From positions 147,501-197,500 of the forward strand of contig CAUYUJ010016702.1 in assembly GCA_963575745.1 (NCBI GenBank): 50,000 bases of DNA, read 5' to 3'. Source of the DNA: Prorocentrum cordatum. Taxonomy: Eukaryota > Sar > Dinophyceae > Prorocentrales > Prorocentraceae. Each line of letters begins with the position of its first letter. Positions within the stretch are counted from its first letter, which is position 1. A program made the position numbers and the translations under genes. Shown here piece by piece: positions 22,515-31,990 of this stretch. Under the pieces are notes generated by a model, which ran no database searches, was not told the origin of the DNA, and saw only the letters and a list, made by a program, of their open reading frames with translations.

Positions 22515-23677
22515 CAGGTCGAGCCCAGCAGCCCAGCAAAAGCCAGCCGTGCTGCGAGAAGGAGGCCATGTAAGAGGTGGGGAGCGCTGCAGTGCTGCAG
22601 ATCCCCACGGATGCGAGGCAAAAGCTGGCCGCCAGAGGTTTCGGCAGCTGCTGTGCAGTGCCAGCGCCGTACCTAATCATCCTCAGGATCGTTCGTTCAC
22701 GTTCCGCCATGGCCCTCCACTGTACGGTGGGTGCGTTTGTTAAGGGATGTGCCCAGACTCATCGAGAATCAAAGGACCCCCAACCCTAATGAGACAGTGA
22801 AGATGTGGCCTCACTCAGGTCCCCGTCTCTGCATTAGGGATAAGGAACCTGGGCGGCTTGGTTCGACACATCTGCAGAAAAGATCCCCTATCCCTATTTT
22901 ATTATTTTATTGGGGCCTCCTAGCCCAGTTCCCCCCAAAAGGGGTAGGGGTCCTTTTATCGCTAATCTCAGGATGCGTCAGACCCTGGATGATTCCATCA
23001 GATGAGGGCGGCGGTGTCATACACAGCCGACCCACGATTGGAGGTCCACCGGCTTCCAGACCCTGGCTTCCTTTATCCCACAGTTCCTGATTTAAGGCCC
23101 TCGCTGTACCTCAGGCTCCGCTACGCTACAGTGGAGACCCATGCCAAGAAACACCCTGTTTGCCTCCAGGGTTCCCTGGACGCCCTGGGGTCCCAGGATT
23201 GGCTTCCTTTTGGAAGGCTTCTTGCGGTCGAGCTCCTACTGTACGCTGCTCCCGATCGGTCCGAAGGCCGTGCCAATCGAGACCCCGGGGGGATAAGGTT
23301 GGCCCGTGCCTCGTATCCGGGCGGTGGTGCGATCGTCGGACATCGACTGCTGCCGAGGCAGGCAGGGGTGGAACGCAGGAGAGGGGAGGGGACGAGGGGA
23401 GGTGTGCGGAGGGGAGAGGTCGGCTCTTCCCCTCCGCCGTCGTCTTTTTTTGGCATGATCCTGTAGCTCTCTTGTCATTGTGGTGTCCAGGGCCAGTGAT
23501 TGGGCCCCGCCTGTTATCCAGGGCAGGAAGCCAGCTCCAAGGACGAGGTCAGAACTTTCGGGGGCCCCGTGCTCCAGAATCACTGCGTCGGAGGTCGGGT
23601 ACCGTGGCTGTGCCTCTGGGGAGTCGCAGATGTTTTGCCAACCAGCTCGCAGGAGAAGATGTAGCCTTGCACTTCTT

Positions 23678-24302
23678 CCCTACCTAGGCTCTGCCTAGAA
23701 GGGTTCTTACTCTCTAGCTTAAAGGGGCAGGGCAGTGCTACCCGCCCCAGGTGGTTCCCCCAGTCCCCTGGGAGCGGTTCCCCCAGTTGCGCCCCCTAGC
23801 TTTAGCTTTAGCTTTAGCTTCAGCTTCAGCTTTAGCTTTAGCATTAGCTTTAGCTTCAGCTTTAGCTTCAGCTTTAGACTTAGCTTTAGCATTCGCTTTA
23901 GCTTTAGCATCGATTTAGCATAGCTTTAGCTTAGGTTTAGCTTAGCTTTATCTTAGTTTTAGCTTAGCTTTAGCTTAGCTTTAGCGTAGCTTTATCTTAG
24001 CGTGAGCTTAGCGTGAGCTTAGCGTTAGCTTAGCTTTAGCTTAGCTTTAGCTTAGTGTTAGCTTAGGATTAGCTTAGCTTTAGCTTAGCTTTGGTTCAGC
24101 TTTAGCTTAAATTGAACTTAGCTTTAGCTTAGCTTTAGCTTAGCTGTAGCTTGGCTGTAGCTTAGGGTTAGCTTAGCTTTATCTTAGCTTTATCTTAGCT
24201 TTAGTTTAGCTTTAGCTGAGCTTTAGCTTAGCTTTACCATTGCTACTCATGCTGCTTTCTTAGGGGCTCCAATTCCTAGGTAGGGTCGCACTGGGATAAT
24301 TC
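23678..24302 (+). mobile_element. TIR element, family M5 copy C
   Basis: The 5' end CCCTACCTAGG at 23678-23688 is followed by CTCTGCCTAGAAGGGTTCTT and the GC-rich block ending CAGTTGCGCCCCCT. Then comes an AGCTTT/TTAGC satellite. The 3' end has GCTGCTTTCTTAGG, CCTAGGTAGGG (24275-24285, an exact inverted terminus) and TCGCACTGGGATAATT. Confidence 0.87.
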
Positions 24303-24344
24303 AATTGTTTGCATCGAGGCCTCCCAGATTGGGTCCGACCAGGT

Positions 24345-24490
24345 GGGGCCGCCAATGCATCGGAGATGTGGCTCGATGCGGAGCCTGATTTTCTCCACGC
24401 TGACGTCGCCGATGCATCGCCGACGTCGCCGATCCATTGCCGATACATCGGCGATACATCGTCGATGCATCGGCGATGCGGCGCGATCCT
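24345..24490. repeat. GCCGATGCATCGGC-type palindromic minisatellite
   Basis: Repeated words CGATGCATCGGCGATG, CGATACATCGGCGATAC and GACGTCGCCGAT recur with 12-18 base spacing. Many are self-complementary. Confidence 0.8.
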
Positions 24491-24691
24491 CCGACCCCAT
24501 CTACTCGGATCCTATCTAGGAGGCTCCTGTCACAGTCGCGAGCGAGCCACGTGGCGAAGCGCGAGTGGGGAGGGAGGGGAGGGGCGGAGGGGGGGGGGGA
24601 AGCATGTGCAGCCCTAGCCTTGGGCTGCTCCGCGTTGCCCTAAACTGGCGGCCCTGGCCGAGTGCAGCCCATCAAGCCCCGGCGTGCCCAG

Positions 24692-24889
24692 GGGGCACGG
24701 TGGCGGATGACGGGTGACGAGGCCATCAAGCCCATGGTGAGGGTGAGCCTCTGCGGAGCGGCTCCAGACAGGGTCACGCAGGAGACCTGCCGCGTCATGG
24801 ACAACGGCTTCAACCCGTGCTGGAACTGGACCATGACCTTTCGGGTGACCGAGCCCGACGTTGCAGTCCTGGCCTTCGAGGTCTTCCAC
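24692..24889 (+). CDS. PI-PLC exon 6: core of C2 domain
   Basis: The exon encodes GDEAIKPMVRVSLCGAAPDR, then QETCRVMDNGFNPCWNWTMT and FRVTEPDVAVLAFEVFH. This matches the PI-PLC C2 core (DPKV-VEIHG, T-V--NGFNP-W, F-V--PELAL-RF-V). The start is set after GCCCAG (24691) in phase 0. A start at 24668 after GTGCAG is also possible. The end is after TTCCAC with a GT donor; a GT donor at 24881 (after GAG) is an alternative. Beyond it the frame stays open but becomes Ser/Pro rich, unlike C2. The last C2 strands (usually DFIGQ and GYR-V-L) are not found nearby, so at least one more exon must follow or the copy is incomplete. Confidence 0.82.
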
Positions 24890-25169
24890 GTTTCGTCCGC
24901 CTCGGACGGCCGGACGGTCACGCCCAGCACGCCCAGCAACGCCGAGCCCTCCGAGGTTGAGCCGCCTGCTCGCTCGCGCGGGTCCGACCGCATATCCGAG
25001 TCTTCTGGGTCATCGGCTGCATCGTCGGTGCCACGGACCAGGCTTTCAAGGACCGGGGGGCAACAAGACGACAGCACCGACGTCGGACCTGCCAAGGCAG
25101 ATCCTGGGCCAAGGCTCGGTGCGCATGCACCCCCAGGCAGGCCAGGAGCCCAGAGCGCCCCAACATCGC

Positions 25170-25306
25170 GATTTTTGTTCACGAGCGGGGGCCCCCACAA
25201 AAACTTCTGGACCCGTCCCCACGGACAAGCTGTTCGCCCCGATTCCTTTTTTGTTGACGGTCCCGGGGCCCGGTGAGGGCCTCCAGGTGCCAGACCGCCA
25301 TGATAT
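25170..25306 (-). mobile_element. Dispersed 150-bp repeat, family M3 copy 4
   Basis: An inverted copy: GACGGTCCCGGGGCCCGGTG, then GAGGGCCTCCAGG and CCGCCATGATAT at its right end. It overlaps the end of the open Ser-rich frame after exon 6, showing that this frame is not coding this far. Confidence 0.65.
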
Positions 25307-25567
25307 CTCTTCTCGCAGCGGGAGGTGTGCACACCAATCCAGGGCTCCTGCCCCCCGGGCCTGCCGGATCGGTGCATGCCGGGCCAGCCCGGGGTGGGCC
25401 TGGCCAGGATCCTTGCGGATGGATATGGGCGCGGGCTCGGCTTTGCCCGAACCCCCCTTGTCGGGTGCTGCCGGAAGTGGCCTTGGTCCCACGTGGCCCC
25501 AGATCGGCCAGGGACCTTGCGCCGGAGTGACCTGTGGTGCGGGCGCAGTTGGGGTCGCTAGATTTAA

Positions 25568-25714
25568 GTCGGGCTTTTCCCTCTACAGGAGGAGTACAAA
25601 AATAGCCCAAAACATAGTCCGGGGACGATTTTGTGACTATGTTTGAGCACTTGTGGAATATTTTTGGATCTTTATTTTTCGTCCGAGATGTGCCTGCAGG
25701 GGGACACGCCCGAC
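25568..25714. mobile_element. Short TIR element, family M4 copy 2
   Basis: The left end GTCGGGCTTTTCCCTCTACA and right end TGCAGGGGGACACGCCCGAC form inverted repeats over about 20 bases around an AT-rich core. A related left end (GTGCGTCCCTCTGCAGGAGG) follows near 25892. Confidence 0.75.
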
Positions 25715-26045
25715 CTGAGCCCAGATGGAGAACGCAAGGCGACAGCAGCGTTTTGCGCGCTCGGGCTCGGCCTCCCCACGGCGCCCGAGCGTTGCGCACT
25801 GGAGGTCGCTCTTGCTCGGAGGCACTCCCTGCGTGCAGCCGGCCAGACTTCCCACGGATGGAGGGCGCCGCTGGCTCCCAGAGTGAAGTGGGGTGCGTCC
25901 CTCTGCAGGAGGAATATCAAAAAAATCGCCACAAACAAATACGGGGACTATTTTTTCCCCAAACAGCTTGCTGAACGGGGTGCTGTTGTGATAGAAGCTA
26001 ATTCCGGCCGAGGGAAAGCTAAGCAGAGACATCCTCAAACAAATG

Positions 26046-26560
26046 TGGTGGTCCGGCCCGTTTCGCCTGAGACATCCTCACAACTCTCGTTTCTGAGTTG
26101 TCCGGGATTGAGCGTTTCGCCTGAGACATCCTCCTAAATCTGAGCTCTGAGAGGCCGCGCGAGAGGTGGTCCGGGCCGTTTCGCTTGAGACATCCTCGAA
26201 ACTCTGAGCTCCCAGATGCCGCGCGAGAGGTGGTCCGGGCCGTTTCGCCTGAGACATCCTCGCAACTCTGAGCTCCAAGATGCCGCGCGCGAGGTGGTCC
26301 GGCCCGTTTCGCCTGAGACATCCTCGAAACTCTGATCTCCCCGATGCCGCGCGCGAGGTGGTCCGGCCCGTTTCGCCTGAGACATCCTCGAACTTCTGAG
26401 CTCTGAGATGCCCTGCGCGAGGTGGTCCGGCCCGTCTCGCCTGAGAAATCCTTGCAACTCTGAGATCTGAGATGCCGTGCGCAAGGTGGTCCGGCCTGTT
26501 TCGCACAAGATATTCTCGCAACTCTGAGCTCTCAGATGCTGCGCAAGAGGTGGTCCAGCC
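26046..26560. repeat. 64-bp tandem array
   Basis: GGTGGTCC recurs at 26165, 26229, 26293, 26357, 26421, 26485 and 26549, an exact 64-bp period, with GTTTCGCCTGAGACATCCTC in each unit. A variant start is at 26046. Three further groups of the same unit occur at about 27500-27690 and 28130-28320. Confidence 0.95.
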
Positions 26561-26579
26561 TGGGGGCCCAGAAGGCCAC

Positions 26580-28340
26580 ATGTTACATATCCTCCATGGG
26601 ACCCTGCGAGCCTCAGGAGGCCCCAGAGAGGTCCAGGAGGCCGCAGGACGCCCAGGACAGGCCCCAGGGGCCCCCAGGAGATTCCCAGGAGGCCCCAGGA
26701 GGCCCTCTATCAGAACGTGTCAAGTTAATACACATCCGGTGTCGATTCGTTGATTTTTCCTGCTCTTGTGGAGGAGGAGGAGGAGGAGGAGGAGGAGGAG
26801 GAGGAGGAGGAGGAGGAGATGGAAGGGAGAAGGAGGAGGCGGATGATGTGCATGAGGGAGCAGGCAGGAGGAGGGGGAGGTCCCAGAGAGCTTCAGGAGG
26901 CCGCAGGACGCCCAGGACAGGCCCCAGGGGTCCGCAGGAGATTCCCAGGAGGCTCCCAGGAGGCCCCAGGAGGCCCTCTATCAGAACGTGTCAAGTTAAT
27001 ACACATCCGGTGTCGATTCGTTGATTTTTCCTGCTCCTGTGGCCCCCCCCTGTATTTGGAGAGGCCCAAGCGGCCACAGGTTAGATATCCCCCCTGGGAG
27101 CCCCAAGATGCTTCAGGAAACCTCAGGTGGAGTTCAGGAGGCCACAGGAGGCCCGGGAGGAAGCTCCAGGAGGTCCCCAGGAGGCCCAGGAGGCACCAGG
27201 AGGCCGCAGGACGCCCAGGACAGGCCCCAGGGGTCTCCAGGAGATTCCCAGGAGGCTCCCAGGAGGCCCCAGGAGGCCGCTTATCAGAACGTGTCAAGTT
27301 AATACACATCCGGTGTCGATTCGCTCTCTTGTGCCCCCCCCCCCTCCATTTGGAGAGGCCCAAACGGCCACAGGTTAGATATCCCCCCTGGGAGCCCCAA
27401 GAGGCTTCAGGAAACCCCAGGTGGAGTTCACGAGGCCACAGGAGGCCCAGGAGGAAGCTCCAGGAGGTCCCCAGGAGGCCCCAGGAGGCACCAGGAGGCC
27501 CCCGCAACTCGGAGCTCTGAGACGCCGCGCTCGAGGTGGTCCAGCCCGTTTCGCCTGAGACTTCCTCGCAGCACGTTTCGCCCGAGACATCGTCGCAACT
27601 CTGGGGTCCGAGATGCCGCGCGCGAGGTGGTCCAGCCCGTTACGCTGGAGACATCCTCGCAACTCTAGGCTCCGAAATGCCGTTCGCGATGAAGAGGAGG
27701 TGGGAGGAGGAGGAGGAGGAGGAGGAGGAGGAGGAGGAGGAGATGGAAGGGAGAAGGAGGAGGCGGATGATGTGCATGAGGGAGCAGGCAGGAGGAGGGG
27801 GAGGTCCCAGAGAGCTTCAGGAGGCCGCAGGACGCCCAGGACAGGCCCCAGGGGTCCGCAGGAGATTCCCAGGAGGCTCCCAGGAGGCCCCAGGAGGCCC
27901 TCTATCAGAACGTGTCAAGTTAATACACATCCGGTGTCGATTCGTTGATTTTTCCTGCTCCTGTGGCCCCCCCCTGTATTTGGAGAGGCCCAAGCGGCCA
28001 CAGGTTAGATATCCCCCCTGGGAGCCCCAAGATGCTTCAGGAAACCTCAGGTGGAGTTCAGGAGGCCACAGGAGGCCCGGGAGGAAGCCCCAGGAGGTCC
28101 CCAGGAGGCCCCAGGAGGCACCAGGAGGCCCCCGCAACTCGGAGCTCTGAGACGCCGCGCTCGAGGTGGTCCGGCCCGTTTCGCCTGAGACTTCCTCGCA
28201 GCACGTTTCGCCCGAGACATCGTCGCAACTCTGGGGTCCGAAATGCCGCGCGCGAGGTGGTCCAGCCCGTTACGCTGGAGACATCCTCGCAACTCTGGGT
28301 TCCGAGATGCCTTTCGGGATGAAGAGGAGGTGGACGAGGA
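26580..28340. repeat. Duplicated block with GGA array and 42-bp conserved core
   Basis: GTGTCAAGTTAATACACATC occurs at 26717, 26988, 27291 and 27912, always within CTATCAGAACG ... CCGGTGTCGATTCG. The segment from the GGA array at 26767 is repeated from about 27700 with a 924-base offset. The trailing part matches with a 630-base offset, so the second copy lacks one internal sub-unit of about 294 bases. Between cores the sequence is a CCAGGAGGCC minisatellite. Open frames on both strands are by-products. Confidence 0.9.
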
Positions 28341-28979
28341 GGAGGAGGAGGAGGAGGAGGAGGCATGTTTTAACATGCCATGCCAGCCCGCACTAGGCGG
28401 GCACGCAATCGACCTTGGAAACCGCAGTGGGTCTAAAAACCCTGTTTGGGGATACTGCACTCCGGCTATAATTCAACTATTCTTGATTATTTAGCGTGTT
28501 CTTCTGGTACTTTTTTTTCGTCCAAAATCCGCCTGTAGGGGGACACACCCGACCCAATCCCAGAGCGCCCCCTCTCGAGGCTCCAGGCTGGCGCGACAAG
28601 CTGGGAGCTCCCTGGGCCAGTGCCACTTTCGTGGCAGCACCGCAAAAATCACCGCCCACTAAACCACCACAGTCCATCCCGAAGGCCCCGATTTGTTGCG
28701 CATTTCCAGAGGGGGGGGGGCAGGGGGTCGGGGAACATGATGGAGAATACACAAATGAGGCCCGTAATTATCCCCCCCAACCCGAACTTCGGGACTTCGG
28801 GTCGGGGGGGATGGTCTGGTAGGTACGTCGAGGCCCGCTGCTCAAACGCACGGCCCGCGACGGCAGGCCAGCCTCCGGAGCTCCCCCCGACCTCTCTGGC
28901 GGCCCCCCCGCCCCCTCGCACGAGCCGCGGGCCCCCATCTGGGGACCCGCAGCTCGCCGGGCCCCCCCCGCTTGCACAT
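28341..28979. other. No gene recognised; right end of an M4-like element
   Basis: A short GGA run lies at 28335-28362. At 28515-28553, TTTTTTCGTCCAAAATCCGC, then CTGTAGGGGGACACACCCGAC matches the M4 right end; a left end is not clear. The rest holds nothing I can name. Confidence 0.5.
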
Positions 28980-29057
28980 AGTAGTTCTCTGTCCTCGAGA
29001 GGTCGAAAGTTCCTTGGGCCCAGGGAACTTTCGACCTCTCGAAGAGAGAGAACTACT
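28980..29057. mobile_element. Near-perfect 78-bp foldback
   Basis: The arm AGTAGTTCTCT then CTCGAGAGGTCGAAAGTTCC is followed by TTGGGCCCAGG and then the complementary arm (GGAACTTTCGACCTCTCGA, AGAGAACTACT). It is a hairpin of about 33 paired bases with a loop holding GGGCCC. TGCACATA lies close outside both ends. Confidence 0.85.
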
Positions 29058-29125
29058 GTGTGCACATACGCCAACTATGGGCCCAGAATCGGTGCACACG
29101 CCCTCGCGGCATAGGCCAGGGAGGC

Positions 29126-29430
29126 ACACACACAGACACACACACAGACACACACAGACATACACAGACACACACAGACACACACAGACACACACACACA
29201 CACACACAGACACACACAGACACAGACACACACAGACACACACAGACACACACAGACACACACAGACACACACAGACACACAGACACACACAGACACACA
29301 CACAGACACACACACACAGACACACAGGCACACACAGACACACACAGACACACACACAGACACACACAGACACACACACAGACACATACACACAGACACA
29401 CAGACACACACAGACACACACACACAGCAC
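29126..29430. repeat. CACACAGA microsatellite
   Basis: A CACACAGACA-type array with little variation. The His/Thr/Arg frames are repeat translations. Confidence 0.97.
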
Positions 29431-29575
29431 GCCCGCACGCCCGCACACGCCCGCACACGCCCGCCCGCGCCCGCACGCGCCCGCACGAGCGCACGCGCGC
29501 ACGCGCGCACGAGTGCACGCGCGCACGAGCGCACGCGCGCACGCGCGCACGCGCGCACGGCGCACGCACGCACTT
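29431..29575. repeat. CGCGCACG alternating purine-pyrimidine tract
   Basis: CCCGCACACG grades into CGCGCGCACG and GCACGCGC repeats, almost strictly alternating purine/pyrimidine and GC-rich. This is the classic composition for Z-DNA (inference). Confidence 0.9.
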
Positions 29576-29950
29576 AACGCACTTACACTTACACTTACAC
29601 TTACACTTACACTTACACTTACACTCACAATCACACTTACACTTACACGTAAACTTACACTTACAATTACACGTACACTCACATTTACACTTACACTTAA
29701 ACTTGCATGTACACTTACACTTACATTTCCACTTCCACGTCCACTTACATTTACACTTACACTTACACTTCCACTTCCACTTACACTTACACTTACACTT
29801 ACACTTACACTTACACTTACACTTACACTTACACTTGCACGTACACGTACACGTACACGTACACTTAAACTTACACTTGCACTTGCATTTGCACTTGCAC
29901 TTGCACTTGCACTTGCCCTTGCACTTGCACTTACACTTGCACTTATACTT
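29576..29950. repeat. ACACTT hexamer array
   Basis: ACACTT/TTACAC repeats with TTGCAC variants toward the right end. The same hexamer resumes at 30915 beyond the inserted element, so it is the target of insertion. Confidence 0.95.
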
Positions 29951-30914
29951 CCCTACCTAGGCTCTGCCTAGAAGGGTTCTTACTCTGTTAGCTCAAGGGG
30001 CCGGGCAGTGCAACACGCCCCGGGTGGTTCCCCCACTCCCCGCCCCGCGGTTCCCCCAGTTGCGCCCCCTGGGTTCACCCAGCTTAGCTTAGCTTATCTT
30101 ATCTCATCTTAGCTTAGCTTAGCTTAGCTTTGTCTAGCCTAGCTTGGTTTAACTTAGCTTAGCTTAGCTTAGCTCAGCTTAGCTTAGCTTATCTCATCTT
30201 AGCTTAGCTTAGCTTAGCTTAGCTTGACTTGGCTTGGTTTAGCTTTGCTTAGCCTAGCTTAGCTCAGCTTAGGTTAGCTTAGCATAGCTTCGCTTACCGT
30301 ACCTTAGCGCAGCGCAGCATAGCGCAGCGCAGCATTAGCACAGCATAGCATAGCATAGCATGACCAATCATAGCATAGCATAGCATAGCATAACATATCA
30401 TAGCTCAGACCAACAAAGCATATCATAGCATATCATAGCATAGCGCAGCACATCATAGCATAGCATAGCAATGCTTAGTATAGCACGGCATAGCATAGCA
30501 TAGCATAACATAGCATAGCGCAGCATAGCGCAGCATAGCATAGCAGAGCAGAGCAGAGCATAGCATAGCATAGCATAGCGCAGCATCGCATATCATATCA
30601 TAGCCTAGCATAGCATAGCATAGCGCAGCATAGTATAGCATAGCATAGCCTGTTATGCTAGCATAGCCTCCTATGCTCCTAGGAAAATCCATATGTAGAT
30701 GTAGGTGTAGGTGTAGATGTGGATGTCGGTGTAGATGTAGGTGTAGATGTAGATGTAGGTGTAGATGTAGATTTAGATGTAGATGTGAGTCTCGCTGTTG
30801 ATGTAGATTTAGATGTAGATGCAGGTGTAGATGTAAATGTAGCTGTCGGTGTAGATGTAGATGTTGCTTTCCTAAATGCTCCAACTCCTAGGTAGGGTCG
30901 CACTGGGATAATTT
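29951..30914 (+). mobile_element. TIR element, family M5 copy D
   Basis: The termini are CCCTACCTAGG (29951-29961) and CCTAGGTAGGG (30887-30897), an exact 11-bp inverted repeat, followed by TCGCACTGGGATAATTT. The 5' block CTCTGCCTAGAAGGGTTCTT and the GC-rich section are conserved with copies A-C. The core differs: TTAGC units (30081-30300), GCATA/TAGCA units (30305-30650), then GATGTAGGTGTA units (30690-30865). It is inserted in an ACACTT array. Confidence 0.88.
30081..30870. repeat. Three successive satellites inside M5 copy D
   Basis: TTAGC pentamers, then ATAGC pentamers (TAGCATAGCA), then a GTAGAT/GTAGGT hexamer array, each passing into the next with few intervening bases. Confidence 0.95.
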
Positions 30915-31372
30915 CACTTACACTTACACTTACACTTACACACAATCACGCAATCACACAATCACACAATCACACAATCACACAATCACACAATCACACA
31001 ATCACACACACGCACGCACACACGCACACACGCACACACACACACGCACGCACGCACGCACGCACGCACGCACGTACGCACGCACGCACACACACACACA
31101 CTTTTTGGTCGGCGGGGCGAGAGCGAACCTCTTCCGCTAAAAGCTAGGCGGGCTACGCACAGCTCTACTTGGGGAGACAGGGCACAGGCGGGCGGGGTCT
31201 CAGGCGGCCGGAGAGGGCGGAGCCTGGGGTGCAACACACACACACACACTCACACACACACAGACACACACACACACACACACGCACACGCACACGCACA
31301 CGCACACACGCACACACGCACACACACACACACACACGCACACACGCACACACGCACACACGCACACTTTTT
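30915..31372. repeat. ACACTT, CAATCA and CACGCA arrays
   Basis: ACACTT continues to about 30945, then CACAATCA, then CACGCACG to 31100. A unique stretch at 31101-31230 is followed by CACACGCA to 31365. Confidence 0.93.
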
Positions 31373-31990
31373 TGATTTGCGGCCCGCAAGGAAAAGTCCA
31401 GAGGGCGAGTCAATAGGAAATGGGGCGCAATGCCAGATAATTAGGGATGCAGAAGACCACTGGGCGAAAGCCAGCGGAAGCCAACGAGGAGACGCCCTGT
31501 TGGCGCCAGCTCGCAAGCGGAGCTGCCACGGACTGTCGGCAGACTGCGCACAGGGCCAGTACCCACAGGTGGGGAAACCTGACCAGCGGCCTGTAAGCAA
31601 AAGCCCAGAAAGCAAGACAATTGCACAAGCAGGAGCCGGGCCAGAAAATTAATGCCAAGCAGCTGGACGCGCAGGCCGATGCCACGCGGCCCAACAGCCC
31701 GATGCCAAGAGTGCACATGCAAAGAACCACTGAGCGATTGCCAGCGGAAGCTACGAGGAGTCGCCCTGAAGGCGCCAGCTCGCAGGCGGAACCGCCACAG
31801 ACGCCGGGCACAGGGCCTGTACCCCTGCAGCCGCTAGGGACGTAGCCCGGGAAGAAGCGGGAGGTGGCAGGAAAAGGGCACTAGGGCAGAGTGACGAGGC
31901 GGACTCATTCACAGCACCCGGTGCTCGTGGTGGTCCTCCAAGGCCCACCCGACGGAGACCAGACGACACCTTCCAAGTGTCAGTGGGCCA
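31373..31990. repeat. Unique island with internal duplication (offset 270)
   Basis: CCAGCGGAAGC(C/T) and GGCGCCAGCTCGCA with shared flanks occur at 31471 and 31741, a divergent duplication. It is an island within CA arrays. Open frames of up to 133 codons on both strands show no family features. Confidence 0.65.

Larger units (their letters stand above)
17238..24691 (+). other. PLC intron 5 (borders approximate)
   Basis: An intron of about 7.4 kb inside the C2 domain. Unassigned stretches with nothing recognisable are 17238-17860, 18182-18414, 18574-18800, 19041-19190, 19660-19790, 19950-20600, 22520-23677 and 24500-24691. Other contents are listed separately. Confidence 0.6.

Noticed and set aside
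24890-25276. Continuation of exon 6 as a Ser/Pro-rich tail
   Set aside because: The frame runs into a dispersed M3 repeat at 25170, and C2 domains need further strands that are absent here.
26046-26560. CRISPR-like regular repeats
   Set aside because: The 64-bp units are head-to-tail with no unique spacers and no cas genes; the genome is eukaryotic.
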